Origin: Leptobacterium_A meishanense
GTDB taxonomy: Bacteria; Bacteroidota; Bacteroidia; Flavobacteriales; Flavobacteriaceae
Length of the DNA: 64,000 nt
Direction of reading: 5' to 3'
NCBI RefSeq assembly: GCF_037645805.1
Contig: NZ_JBBEXE010000001.1
Location: 1 to 64,000 of the forward strand
Part shown: positions 1-6,913 of the stretch, in pieces
Layout of the letters: every line of letters begins with the position of its first letter
How positions within the stretch are numbered: the first letter of the stretch is position 1
Program-made: the position numbers and the translations under genes
The notes under the pieces: model-generated
Told to the model about the DNA's origin: nothing
Databases searched by the model: none
The model's input: only the letters and a program-made list of their open reading frames with translations

Positions 1-3
1 TTT

Positions 4-38
4 AAAAGCACTTATTTAAACAAATAAGTGCTTTTTTT
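4..38. terminator. Bidirectional intrinsic terminator
   Basis: Perfect 14-bp inverted repeat (positions 4-17 and 22-35) with an AAAC loop. It is followed by a T-run on the plus strand and has an A-run on the left that becomes short U's on the minus strand. It lies just past the 3' end of the minus-strand gene at 59-277 and would also end a plus-strand gene lying outside the window. Confidence 0.85.
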
Positions 39-58
39 ATTGGCTATTTTAAAAGAGA

Positions 59-277
59 TTAATCTTTGAAAAGAGATGTTAATAGTGTTTTTAAAGCTAT
101 AAAACCCAAGACAATAGAACCAAAAGATATACTAAGCCCGATGATTAAAACAGGAATATACCAAGGATGTTCTTCATTTTTAAAAGCCTGATATATTATT
201 ATAGGCCCTGTAAACATAGCTATTAGCGTAAAAACAAATAATTTTGTGCTTTTTAATAATGCTTTTTTAGTTTTCAT
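59..277 (-). CDS. Small two-TM membrane protein, DUF6095-like
   Basis: A 72-residue protein with two predicted membrane helices (about residues 12-32 and 40-64), a basic N-terminus (MKTKKALLKSTK) and a short C-terminal tail. The GPIIIYQAF...HPWYIPVL pattern in the middle matches what I recall of the flavobacterial DUF6095 family; the family has no known function. The ATG at 277 is preceded 20 nt upstream by a TATTTTTG promoter box, and the stop is followed by a strong terminator, so this looks like a real single-gene transcript. The role is unknown; it is probably in the inner membrane. Confidence 0.7.
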   Translation of the reverse strand: MKTKKALLKSTKLFVFTLIAMFTGPIIIYQAFKNEEHPWYIPVLIIGLSISFGSIVLGFIALKTLLTSLFKD

Positions 278-297
278 ATAGAAACGACTTCTTCTTT

Positions 298-305
298 CAA
301 AAATA
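298..305 (-). promoter_or_regulatory. -7 promoter box (TAnnTTTG) for the small membrane protein gene
   Basis: Minus strand reads TATTTTTG, an exact match to the Bacteroidota -7 consensus, 20 nt before the ATG at 277. No clear TTG -33 element is visible at the right distance. Confidence 0.5.
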
Positions 306-485
306 ATTATTTAAAAGTATATTTAACATTCTGATTAATTATTTTATTAACCTTAGTCTGAATTGGATTGATTATAGTATTATTGTTTGCTTCCATTCCA
401 TCGTAGATATCTTATCTCGTAATGCATATATTTCTAATGAAGGAAAATAAACTCATTTAAATTTAAGCTGTTAAAAGAAAAGTAA

Positions 486-1631
486 ATGAAAATTATTATA
501 GCTCCTGATAAATTTAAAGATTCGATGAATAGTTTTGAGTTCTGTGGTATTGTAGAAGAAGGTTTATTAGCAGGTTGCCCGGGTATAGATATTATCAAAC
601 TCCCTATGGCTGATGGGGGTGATGGTACTATGGAAGTAATTGATCACTATATAGGAGGAGAACAGCTAAAGGTAGAAGTACAGAATCCTCTTTTTAAAAA
701 GATAGAAGCTTCTTATTTGTTTTCTTCAGTTTCTAAAACAGCTTTTATTGAAATGGCAGCAGCTTCCGGCCTGAAGTTATTAAAACCTCAAGAAAGAAAT
801 TGCATGTACACTAGTTCTATGGGTACAGGTGAGTTAATTTTAGATGCTATAAAAAGAGGTGCAAAAGAAATATTATTGGGTATAGGTGGGAGCGCAACGA
901 ATGATTGTGGTATAGGAATGGCATCGGCATTTGGATATCGTTTTTTAGACAAAAAAGGAAATGAGGTTTTGCCTATAGGGAAACATTTATCAAAGATTTG
1001 TATGATAGATGATTCGAATGTTACTTCGTTGATGGAGAATGTTGTATTTAGAGTTGCATGTGATGTAACCAATCCACTTTATGGTAAAAATGGCGCGGCA
1101 TATAGCTATGGGGCTCAAAAAGGTGCTAATATGGAAGAAATTAAGGTGTTGGATAAGGGACTTTGGGATTTTTCTAAAACTTTAGATACTCATTTTAATA
1201 CTACTGTTCAAAGTATTAAAGGAGCCGGAGCAGCAGGGGGAATGGGTGCAGGTGCTGCTACCTTTCTCAAAGGTGAGTTAATATCAGGTATTGAATTGAT
1301 TTTGGATTTAGCTAATTTTGATAAGTATGTCAAAAATGCTGATTGGGTTATTACGGGAGAAGGGCTTTTAGATCACCAAACACTTTCAGGGAAAACAATT
1401 TTAGGAGTATTGAAGCGAGCCAACACTTATCAAGCACCAGTAGCAGTTTTTTGCGGAGGCGTTACTATAAATGAAAAGACACAAAATGAGTTGGGGATTA
1501 CCTATGTTACTTCTATATTAAGAAATGTTAGCAATCTCAATGAAGCCTTAAGCGTAAGTAAAGAAAACTTGTTTTTTACAGCTTTTAACTTTTCAAAACT
1601 CATTAGTTTGAAAAGAAAAAGAACTAAATAG
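486..1631 (+). CDS. Glycerate kinase (GlxK/GarK family)
   Basis: 381 residues, the normal length for class II-type glycerate kinases of the GlxK/GarK family, which phosphorylate D-glycerate with ATP to give 2-phosphoglycerate in the cytosol. Visible family motifs are the N-terminal IIAPDKFKDSM, MADGGDGTMEV (about 41-51), a glycine-rich GIGGSATNDCG (about 132-142), GAGAAGGMGAG (about 247-257) and ITGEGLLDHQTLSGK (about 289-303). ATG at 486 has an A-rich upstream and no Shine-Dalgarno, as expected here. It is convergent with the isocitrate dehydrogenase gene, 18 bp apart. No glyoxylate or tartronate pathway genes adjoin it, so the source of glycerate is unclear. Confidence 0.92.
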   Translation: MKIIIAPDKFKDSMNSFEFCGIVEEGLLAGCPGIDIIKLPMADGGDGTMEVIDHYIGGEQLKVEVQNPLFKKIEASYLFSSVSKTAFIEMAAASGLKLLKPQERNCMYTSSMGTGELILDAIKRGAKEILLGIGGSATNDCGIGMASAFGYRFLDKKGNEVLPIGKHLSKICMIDDSNVTSLMENVVFRVACDVTNPLYGKNGAAYSYGAQKGANMEEIKVLDKGLWDFSKTLDTHFNTTVQSIKGAGAAGGMGAGAATFLKGELISGIELILDLANFDKYVKNADWVITGEGLLDHQTLSGKTILGVLKRANTYQAPVAVFCGGVTINEKTQNELGITYVTSILRNVSNLNEALSVSKENLFFTAFNFSKLISLKRKRTK

Positions 1632-1649
1632 TTGTCAAGGATAGCTTTG

Positions 1650-3875
1650 CTATATATTCTGCAATATACGGTTAAGTGTATTACTTGGACACATTGCCTG
1701 ATTTGCTAATTTTTCATTCGGATTGTAATAACCACCTATATCAACAGAGCTTCCTTGCGCATCATTTAATTCGTTTACTATAAGAGTTTCATTTTTAGAA
1801 AGTTTTTCAGCAATGTCTGAAAATACATTCTTGATATCAGCATCTTTATCCTGATTAGCTAGTTCTTGTGCCCAATAAAGAGCTAAATAGAAATGGCTTC
1901 CACGGGTATCAAGTTCTCCAACTTTTCTAGAAGGGGATTTACCACTGTCCAAAAGTTTTTCTGTAGCATTGTCTAATGCTTCTGAAAGCACCAATGCTTT
2001 TTGATGGTTGTATTTTTCTCCTAAAAACTCTAATGAAACAGCAAGAGCTAAAAACTCTCCCAGAGAATCCCATCGTAAGTGCCCTTCTTCCATGAATTGT
2101 TGGACATGTTTGGGAGCAGAGCCACCGGCTCCTGTTTCAAAAAGCCCTCCACCATTCATAAGTGGAACAATGGAGAGCATCTTTGCACTGGTCCCTACTT
2201 CTAGAATAGGGAATAGGTCGGTTAAATAATCCCTTAATACATTCCCAGTTACAGAAATAGTATCTTTTCCTTCAATGATGCGCTCCAGTGTAAACTTCGT
2301 TGCTTTTACAGGGGACAGTATTCGAATGTCTAATCCTTTTGTATCATGTTCTGGAAGATATGTATTCACTTTTTTGATAAGTTGTCTATCATGTGCCCTA
2401 TCTTCATCTAACCAAAATACTGCAGGTGTGTTTGTAGCTTTTGCTCTTTCAACAGCCAATTTAACCCAATCTTGAATAGGAGCGTCCTTTACCTGGCACA
2501 TTCTCCATATGTCGCCAGCATCTACTTTGTGTTCAAAAATAACAGTTCCGGATTCATTTGTAACTTGGATTTTTCCATTTTCCGGAATTTCAAAAGTTTT
2601 ATCATGGGAGCCGTATTCTTCAGCTTTTTGTGCCATTAAGCCTACATTCGGTACGGTACCCATAGTGGTGGGATCAAATGCCCCATGCTTTTTACAAAAA
2701 GCGATAGTGGTTTGATAAACTCCAGAGTAGCTACTGTCCGGAATTACTGCTTTGGTGTCATGTGATTTACCTTCAGCATTCCACATCTGTCCGGAATTAC
2801 GTATCATAGCAGGCATAGAAGCATCAACAATAACATCACTAGGCACATGTAGGTTTGTAATGCCTTTATCGGAGTTGACCATTGCCAATTCTGGGCCATT
2901 TTCATAACATTTTTGTAAATCACTTTCAATAGCATCTCTTTTTTCTTTTGGAAGCTCTTGAATTTTGCTAATAAGATTACCCAGTCCATTGTTTGGATTT
3001 ACACCTAACTCATCTAAAGTAGCTCTATACTTGGTAAATAAATCTTCAAAAAATACTTTTACTGCATGACCGAATATAATGGGGTCAGAGACCTTCATCA
3101 TGGTTGCCTTCATATGCAAAGAGAAAAGAACATCTTTTTCTTTAGCGTCTTTTATTTGTTCTTTAAGAAATGTAATTAATGCTTTTTTACTCAATGTTGT
3201 AGCATCAACAACTTCTCCCTCTAAAACTTTGATATTTTCTTTTAAGATAAGAGTATTTCCAGTATTAGAAATGAACGTTATTTTGAGTGTATCAGGTTTA
3301 GAGAACGTAGTCGATTTTTCATTTGACCTAAAATCACCATGTTCCATGCTTGCTACGTGAGAGGTAGAATCAGAAGACCACGCTCCCATAGGGTGAGGGT
3401 TCTTTTTTGCATAATTTTTTACCGCCTTAGGCGCTCTTCTATCTGAATTCCCCTCTCTAAGCACTGGGTTTACAGCACTTCCTTTAATTTTATCGTATTG
3501 TCCTTTAATTTCTTTTTCTACTTCACTTTTAGGTTCATCGGGATAATTAGGAATTTTATACCCTTGCTTTTGTAGTTCTCTGATTGCTCCTTTTAACTGA
3601 GGGATGGATGCACTTATATTAGGGAGTTTTATAATATTTGCTTCCGGTTTTTTAACCAACTCTCCTAATTCAGCAAGATGGTCAGGTACTTTTTGATCAC
3701 TGCTTAGATACTTTGGAAAAGCTGCAAGTATTCTTCCGGCTAAAGAAATATCTTTTGTTTCTATATTAATATTAAAAGGAGCAGTAAAAGATTTTACGAT
3801 AGTTAACCATGAATAAGTAGCCAAGGCAGGAGCCTCGTCTGTTTTTGTATAAAGGATCTTAGGTGATTTTGTCAT
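1650..3875 (-). CDS. icd: NADP-dependent isocitrate dehydrogenase, monomeric type
   Basis: 741 residues, the size of the monomeric (type II, ~80 kDa) NADP-isocitrate dehydrogenase and far longer than the 415-residue dimeric enzyme. It oxidises isocitrate to 2-oxoglutarate and CO2 in the TCA cycle. Family landmarks are KILYTKTDEAPALATYSWL at the N-terminus, GNSDRRAPKAVKNYAKKNPH around residue 140-160, STSHVASMEHGDF shortly after, and the GSHFYLALYWAQELA segment near the C-terminus. A TATATTTG promoter box sits 26 nt upstream of the ATG. It stands alone, convergent with the glycerate kinase gene; no other TCA genes are near. Confidence 0.95.
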   Translation of the reverse strand: MTKSPKILYTKTDEAPALATYSWLTIVKSFTAPFNINIETKDISLAGRILAAFPKYLSSDQKVPDHLAELGELVKKPEANIIKLPNISASIPQLKGAIRELQKQGYKIPNYPDEPKSEVEKEIKGQYDKIKGSAVNPVLREGNSDRRAPKAVKNYAKKNPHPMGAWSSDSTSHVASMEHGDFRSNEKSTTFSKPDTLKITFISNTGNTLILKENIKVLEGEVVDATTLSKKALITFLKEQIKDAKEKDVLFSLHMKATMMKVSDPIIFGHAVKVFFEDLFTKYRATLDELGVNPNNGLGNLISKIQELPKEKRDAIESDLQKCYENGPELAMVNSDKGITNLHVPSDVIVDASMPAMIRNSGQMWNAEGKSHDTKAVIPDSSYSGVYQTTIAFCKKHGAFDPTTMGTVPNVGLMAQKAEEYGSHDKTFEIPENGKIQVTNESGTVIFEHKVDAGDIWRMCQVKDAPIQDWVKLAVERAKATNTPAVFWLDEDRAHDRQLIKKVNTYLPEHDTKGLDIRILSPVKATKFTLERIIEGKDTISVTGNVLRDYLTDLFPILEVGTSAKMLSIVPLMNGGGLFETGAGGSAPKHVQQFMEEGHLRWDSLGEFLALAVSLEFLGEKYNHQKALVLSEALDNATEKLLDSGKSPSRKVGELDTRGSHFYLALYWAQELANQDKDADIKNVFSDIAEKLSKNETLIVNELNDAQGSSVDIGGYYNPNEKLANQAMCPSNTLNRILQNI

Positions 3876-3901
3876 TTTAATGGATATAATTTACGAACTC
3901 G

Positions 3902-3909
3902 CAAATATA
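3902..3909 (-). promoter_or_regulatory. -7 promoter box for isocitrate dehydrogenase
   Basis: Minus strand reads TATATTTG, matching TAnnTTTG, 26 nt before the icd ATG. No good -33 TTG is seen upstream. Confidence 0.5.
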
Positions 3910-4439
3910 CATTAATATGCCTTTTTTATGAAGTTAGATAATTAAAAAACGAAAGCCATATCATTATAATTGCTTATACTGACATGGCTTCCTAAGAAAT
4001 AGTTCTACGATACCGTTTAACATTGCTGTTACCTACGTTGATTTTGATGATTCAAAATAACTTTCGGTTTCGCTTTCCTATCCCTTTTGAAACATCTCTA
4101 TAATTATACTAACATTACTGTTGAATACAATAATAGTAAATGTTTCAAATGTTTTTTTATTCCTATACGTTTCATTAACATGAAGACTTTCGGCATATGG
4201 TTTACGTCTTGCATTTTACAAACACGCCCTCCATAACTTTCTATAAATTGTTCGTGCAACCGAAGTAACACACCAATGTTTATAGACTCATAAAAAAACA
4301 ATTATTTTAAAGAACGTTTCTATCTGTAGACTTGATTAAATCTGTATCAAATATAGATGATGAAATAAAAAAAACAAATTATTTAACAAGTTAATAATCA
4401 ACAAAATACAAACAAAAGATATTAACAAATGTTAATAAT
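3910..4439. other. Gene-poor stretch with a doubtful, possibly decayed ORF
   Basis: More than 500 bp without a convincing gene between icd and rplS. The only sizeable reading frame is 4104-4301 on the minus strand (65 codons, TTG start with a stop codon directly upstream). Its middle reads ...GVLLRLHEQFIESYGGRVC... then ...MLMKRIGIKKHLKHL, which faintly recalls the C-terminal half of a STAS domain, but the N-terminal half is absent and no promoter or good start is visible. It could be the remnant of a decayed gene or chance. A 7-bp inverted repeat (AAGCCAT...ATGGCTT, about 3952-3990) is also present. I see no tRNA or known RNA fold. Confidence 0.35.
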
Positions 4440-4463
4440 AAAAAAAACATCCTATAAAGGATG
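4440..4463 (-). terminator. Intrinsic terminator of rplS
   Basis: On the minus strand, CATCCT-TTAT-AGGATG forms a 6-bp hairpin (4448-4463) followed by a run of at least seven U's, 28 nt past the rplS stop codon. Confidence 0.85.
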
Positions 4464-4490
4464 CTCTTCACATATTTTCTCTATGGAATA

Positions 4491-4841
4491 CTAACGACGG
4501 ATCTCTTTGATACGTGCTTTTTTACCAGTTAAGTTTCTGAAGTAGAATATCCGAGCCCTTCGTACTTTCCCTTTTTTGTTGATTTCAACTTTTTGAAGTG
4601 CAGGCATATTTACTGGAAAGATACGTTCTACACCAACAGTACCTGACATTTTTCGTATGGTGAACGTTTCATTTGCACCAGTCCCTCTTCGTTGTATTAC
4701 AACACCTCTAAAAAACTGTGTACGTTTTTTTTCTCCTTCTTTAATTTCATAATAAACAGTGATGGTATCTCCTGCGGAGAATTTTGGGAAATCCTTTTTT
4801 TCTATAAATGTATCTTCTACGTATTTTACTAAAGCTTCCAT
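4491..4841 (-). CDS. rplS: 50S ribosomal protein L19
   Basis: 116 residues. L19 (bL19) lies at the 30S-50S interface of the ribosome. The family is clear from FSAGDTITVYYEIKEGEKKR (about 21-40), the central FRGVVIQRRGTGANETFTIR, VGVERIFPVNMPALQKVEI and the basic C-terminus ending in KARIKEIRR. It lies downstream of trmD on the same strand, as in many bacteria, but here a consensus promoter (4911-4940) and a structured leader of about 60 nt separate the two, so rplS is probably expressed and regulated on its own. A strong terminator follows. Confidence 0.97.
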   Translation of the reverse strand: MEALVKYVEDTFIEKKDFPKFSAGDTITVYYEIKEGEKKRTQFFRGVVIQRRGTGANETFTIRKMSGTVGVERIFPVNMPALQKVEINKKGKVRRARIFYFRNLTGKKARIKEIRR

Positions 4842-4863
4842 GATAACTTTATTATATTAATTC

Positions 4864-4899
4864 AAGCCAACATTCACGTCTTTCGCCAGTGGTTGACCC
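4864..4899 (-). promoter_or_regulatory. Structured mRNA leader of rplS (candidate L19 autoregulatory element)
   Basis: On the minus-strand transcript, GGGUCAAC pairs with GUUGGCUU over 8 bp (including G-U pairs), and CAC pairs with GUG above an asymmetric 3-nt AAU bulge, closing an 11-nt purine-rich loop. It sits between the predicted start of transcription (near 4905) and the rplS ATG, 22 nt upstream of the start codon. Ribosomal protein genes are often controlled by their own product through such leaders, and I recall that an L19 leader has been proposed in Flavobacteria; whether this fold matches it was not tested. Confidence 0.5.
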
Positions 4900-4910
4900 A
4901 AAATAGGATG

Positions 4911-4940
4911 CAAAAATAAGGATTAATTGATATTAAACAA
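4911..4940 (-). promoter_or_regulatory. Promoter of rplS
   Basis: Minus strand carries TTG (4938-4940), 19 nt, then TATTTTTG (4911-4918): a full match to the Bacteroidota TTG-N19-TAnnTTTG promoter. It lies in the gap between trmD and rplS. Confidence 0.75.
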
Positions 4941-4956
4941 TCAATATTTTAAAAAA

Positions 4957-5634
4957 TTAGTGGTCTAACAAATCGGGACGCCTTGCTTTTGTTCTTTTAT
5001 AAGCCTCCTCTTCCCTCCATTTATCAATTTCAGGAAGGTTACCACTCAATAATATTTCCGGAACTTTCATTCCTTTATATTCTGAAGGTCTGGTATATAC
5101 GGGAGGAGCTAATAAATTGTCCTGAAAAGAATCGGTAAGCGCAGATGTTTCATCGTTTAATACTCCCGGAATTAAACGAATAATAGCATCACATAGTACT
5201 GCAGCTCCTAATTCACCTCCGGACAATACATAATCTCCTATTGAAATTTCGCGTGTAATAAGATAATCACGTACCCGTTGATCAACTCCCTTGTAGTGGC
5301 CACAAAGAATAATGATATTTTTTTGTATTGATAATTGATTGGCAATACCTTGATTTAGTGTTTCACCATCAGGGGTCATATAAATAACTTCATCATATAT
5401 CCTTTCTTTTTTGAGTTCGGATATACATTTATCAATAGGTTCTATCATCATAACCATTCCGGCACCTCCTCCAAACTGATAGTCATCTACTGATTTATAC
5501 TTATTGGAAGCATAATCTCTCAAATTATGAAGATGGACCGAAACCAATTTTTTTTCGATGGCTCTTTTTAGGATCGAAGCATTGAAAGGGCTTTCTATCA
5601 ATTCTGGCAAAACAGTTATGATATCTATTCGCAT
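4957..5634 (-). CDS. trmD: tRNA (guanine-N1-)-methyltransferase TrmD
   Basis: 225 residues, standard for TrmD, the SPOUT-class enzyme that makes m1G37 in tRNAs with S-adenosylmethionine and prevents +1 frameshifting. Motifs: MRIDIITVLPELIESPF at the N-terminus, YQFGGGAGMVMMIEPI (about 52-67), LCGHYKGVDQRV (about 109-120), the trefoil-knot segment ISIGDYVLSGGELGAAVLCD (about 130-149), and TDSFQD with the catalytic aspartate. It starts 3 nt after the stop of the TPR gene, so the two are co-transcribed. RimM and S16 genes, its common partners, are not adjacent. Confidence 0.97.
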   Translation of the reverse strand: MRIDIITVLPELIESPFNASILKRAIEKKLVSVHLHNLRDYASNKYKSVDDYQFGGGAGMVMMIEPIDKCISELKKERIYDEVIYMTPDGETLNQGIANQLSIQKNIIILCGHYKGVDQRVRDYLITREISIGDYVLSGGELGAAVLCDAIIRLIPGVLNDETSALTDSFQDNLLAPPVYTRPSEYKGMKVPEILLSGNLPEIDKWREEEAYKRTKARRPDLLDH

Positions 5635-5637
5635 TTG

Positions 5638-6129
5638 TTACAGCTCTCTTTTAGACTTACAGCGCTCTATAGAGTCTTTTACTTTTTTCAAAATATCATT
5701 AGATAATGTAGCTTTTCCGGCCAACCGGTAATGCTCAATGGCCTTGTCATAATCCCCTTTCTGTTCGTACATAATGCCAAACTCATTATATATAGTTGCT
5801 TTTGTAATGCCAGGAACCTTAATTGCGATGTCTAATAGTTCTTTTAGTTCATCAAATTTTTCAAGGGTGGAAAGTAAGATGGCATAATTGTAATATACAC
5901 TAGGGTAGGAAGGGCTTTTTTCAATAGCCAGTTTGTAGAGTGTTTCTGCTTTTTCATAGTCTTTAAACTTGGCCTCATAAAGATACCCTAAATGGTTGTA
6001 GGCTTTTCCAAAGCTGGGATCGGTGTTGATGATTTCTTCAAGCTTGTTAGAAGCTTCTTCGTAATATCCGTCTTTGATATCCAGATTGGCTTGATTCAAA
6101 AGTTCTTCAAGGCGTGTAAGATGATCCAT
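5638..6129 (-). CDS. Tetratricopeptide repeat protein
   Basis: 163 residues with four TPR-like helical repeats covering nearly the whole chain, for example DGYYEEASNKLEEIINTDPS, AYNHLGYLYEAKFKDYEKAE and YNEFGIMYEQKGDYDKAIEH. No signal peptide, so likely cytoplasmic; TPR proteins are protein-binding scaffolds. It is the first gene of a two-gene unit with trmD (3-nt gap), a linkage often seen in Flavobacteriaceae, but the sequence does not reveal its partner. A TACATTTG promoter box lies 19 nt upstream of the ATG. Confidence 0.88.
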   Translation of the reverse strand: MDHLTRLEELLNQANLDIKDGYYEEASNKLEEIINTDPSFGKAYNHLGYLYEAKFKDYEKAETLYKLAIEKSPSYPSVYYNYAILLSTLEKFDELKELLDIAIKVPGITKATIYNEFGIMYEQKGDYDKAIEHYRLAGKATLSNDILKKVKDSIERCKSKREL

Positions 6130-6140
6130 GTGCTAAGAAA

Positions 6141-6160
6141 TTGATATACAAATGTATCAA
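6141..6160 (-). promoter_or_regulatory. TPR-trmD promoter box inside a short inverted repeat
   Basis: The minus strand reads TACATTTG at 6149-6156, matching TAnnTTTG, 19 nt before the TPR start codon. The box is framed by perfect 6-bp arms TTGATA (6141-6146) and TATCAA (6155-6160), so a dimeric regulator could mask it; that part is inference. Confidence 0.5.
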
Positions 6161-6196
6161 TTTTATTATGGAGATTCATAAGTACTATTGAAGATA

Positions 6197-6808
6197 TTAT
6201 TTTTCTACTAAGTTACGCTGTTTGATGCGCTCGTCTTGTAATTGCCTGCTAAGTTTTTGTTGACGTTCAAGGGCATTTCTTCGATGTGCTTCAAATTCAT
6301 CTTCTAACTCGGAAAGGCGCATCTTAGCTTCTCGGGTAATTACATTACTTCTTTGAAACTTATAAATGAATAGGAATAATACTAGCGATAGAAAACTAAT
6401 GACTCCCCACATGATTATATTGTAAGATGATTTTTGTATGCGCATACCGAAAAATGAAATACTGGATTTTTCAGCATCTACAGAGGTAAGTTGTTCATTT
6501 AGATCGTTTACATTTGTGTTTAACTGATTGATTTTGCCTTGTTGTGAATTGATTTGGTTATTAAGCTGGTTATTTAATGTTTTTGCAGTATTTAGAGAGT
6601 CTAATACGTTATTTTTCAAACGGGCAATCCATTCTTTTTTTATTACTTCATATTCTTGGTAGTTTCCGGATTTTTTAGTCACGTAGTCAAATTGACTTTC
6701 AATAGAACCACTATCAAGGGATAGTTTTTCAGGGTTGTTTTTTTGTGCAGCTAAAAAATGTACCGTAAACATTAAAGTTATCAACGTAAGCGCATATATT
6801 TTCTTCAT
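6197..6808 (-). CDS. Coiled-coil membrane protein with signal peptide
   Basis: 203 residues: signal peptide (about 1-21, ending ...HFLAAQ), a periplasmic heptad-rich coiled coil (about 68-112, rich in N, Q and L), a single membrane helix (about 130-149, YNIIMWGVISFLSLVLFLFI), and a charged cytoplasmic coiled coil (about 160-203) rich in R, E and Q. I recall relatives in Flavobacteriaceae databases labelled tRNA (guanine-N1)-methyltransferase; nothing in the sequence supports that, and the label probably spread from the neighbouring trmD. The function is unknown; a structural or tethering role is plausible. Confidence 0.85.
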   Translation of the reverse strand: MKKIYALTLITLMFTVHFLAAQKNNPEKLSLDSGSIESQFDYVTKKSGNYQEYEVIKKEWIARLKNNVLDSLNTAKTLNNQLNNQINSQQGKINQLNTNVNDLNEQLTSVDAEKSSISFFGMRIQKSSYNIIMWGVISFLSLVLFLFIYKFQRSNVITREAKMRLSELEDEFEAHRRNALERQQKLSRQLQDERIKQRNLVEK

Positions 6809-6854
6809 CTCTTAGTTGTTTATATGGTTAATAAGGGGCTATATCTAGGGGTAA

Positions 6855-6868
6855 CGTATATGTATACG
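6855..6868. repeat. 14-bp near-perfect palindrome upstream of the coiled-coil gene
   Basis: CGTATA-TG-TATACG, 6-bp perfect arms with a 2-bp centre, about 47 bp upstream of the coiled-coil gene and about 46 bp beyond the GAPDH stop codon. It has operator geometry, but no T-run that would make it a terminator. Function unproven. Confidence 0.35.
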
Positions 6869-6913
6869 AAAATATTGTACTGCTTGGAAGTTTCTGAGTA
6901 CTAAAAATCTTTA

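Noticed and set aside
1632..1655. Terminator between glycerate kinase and icd
   Set aside because: ATAGC-TTT-GCTAT is only 5 bp, has no T-run and overlaps the icd stop codon.
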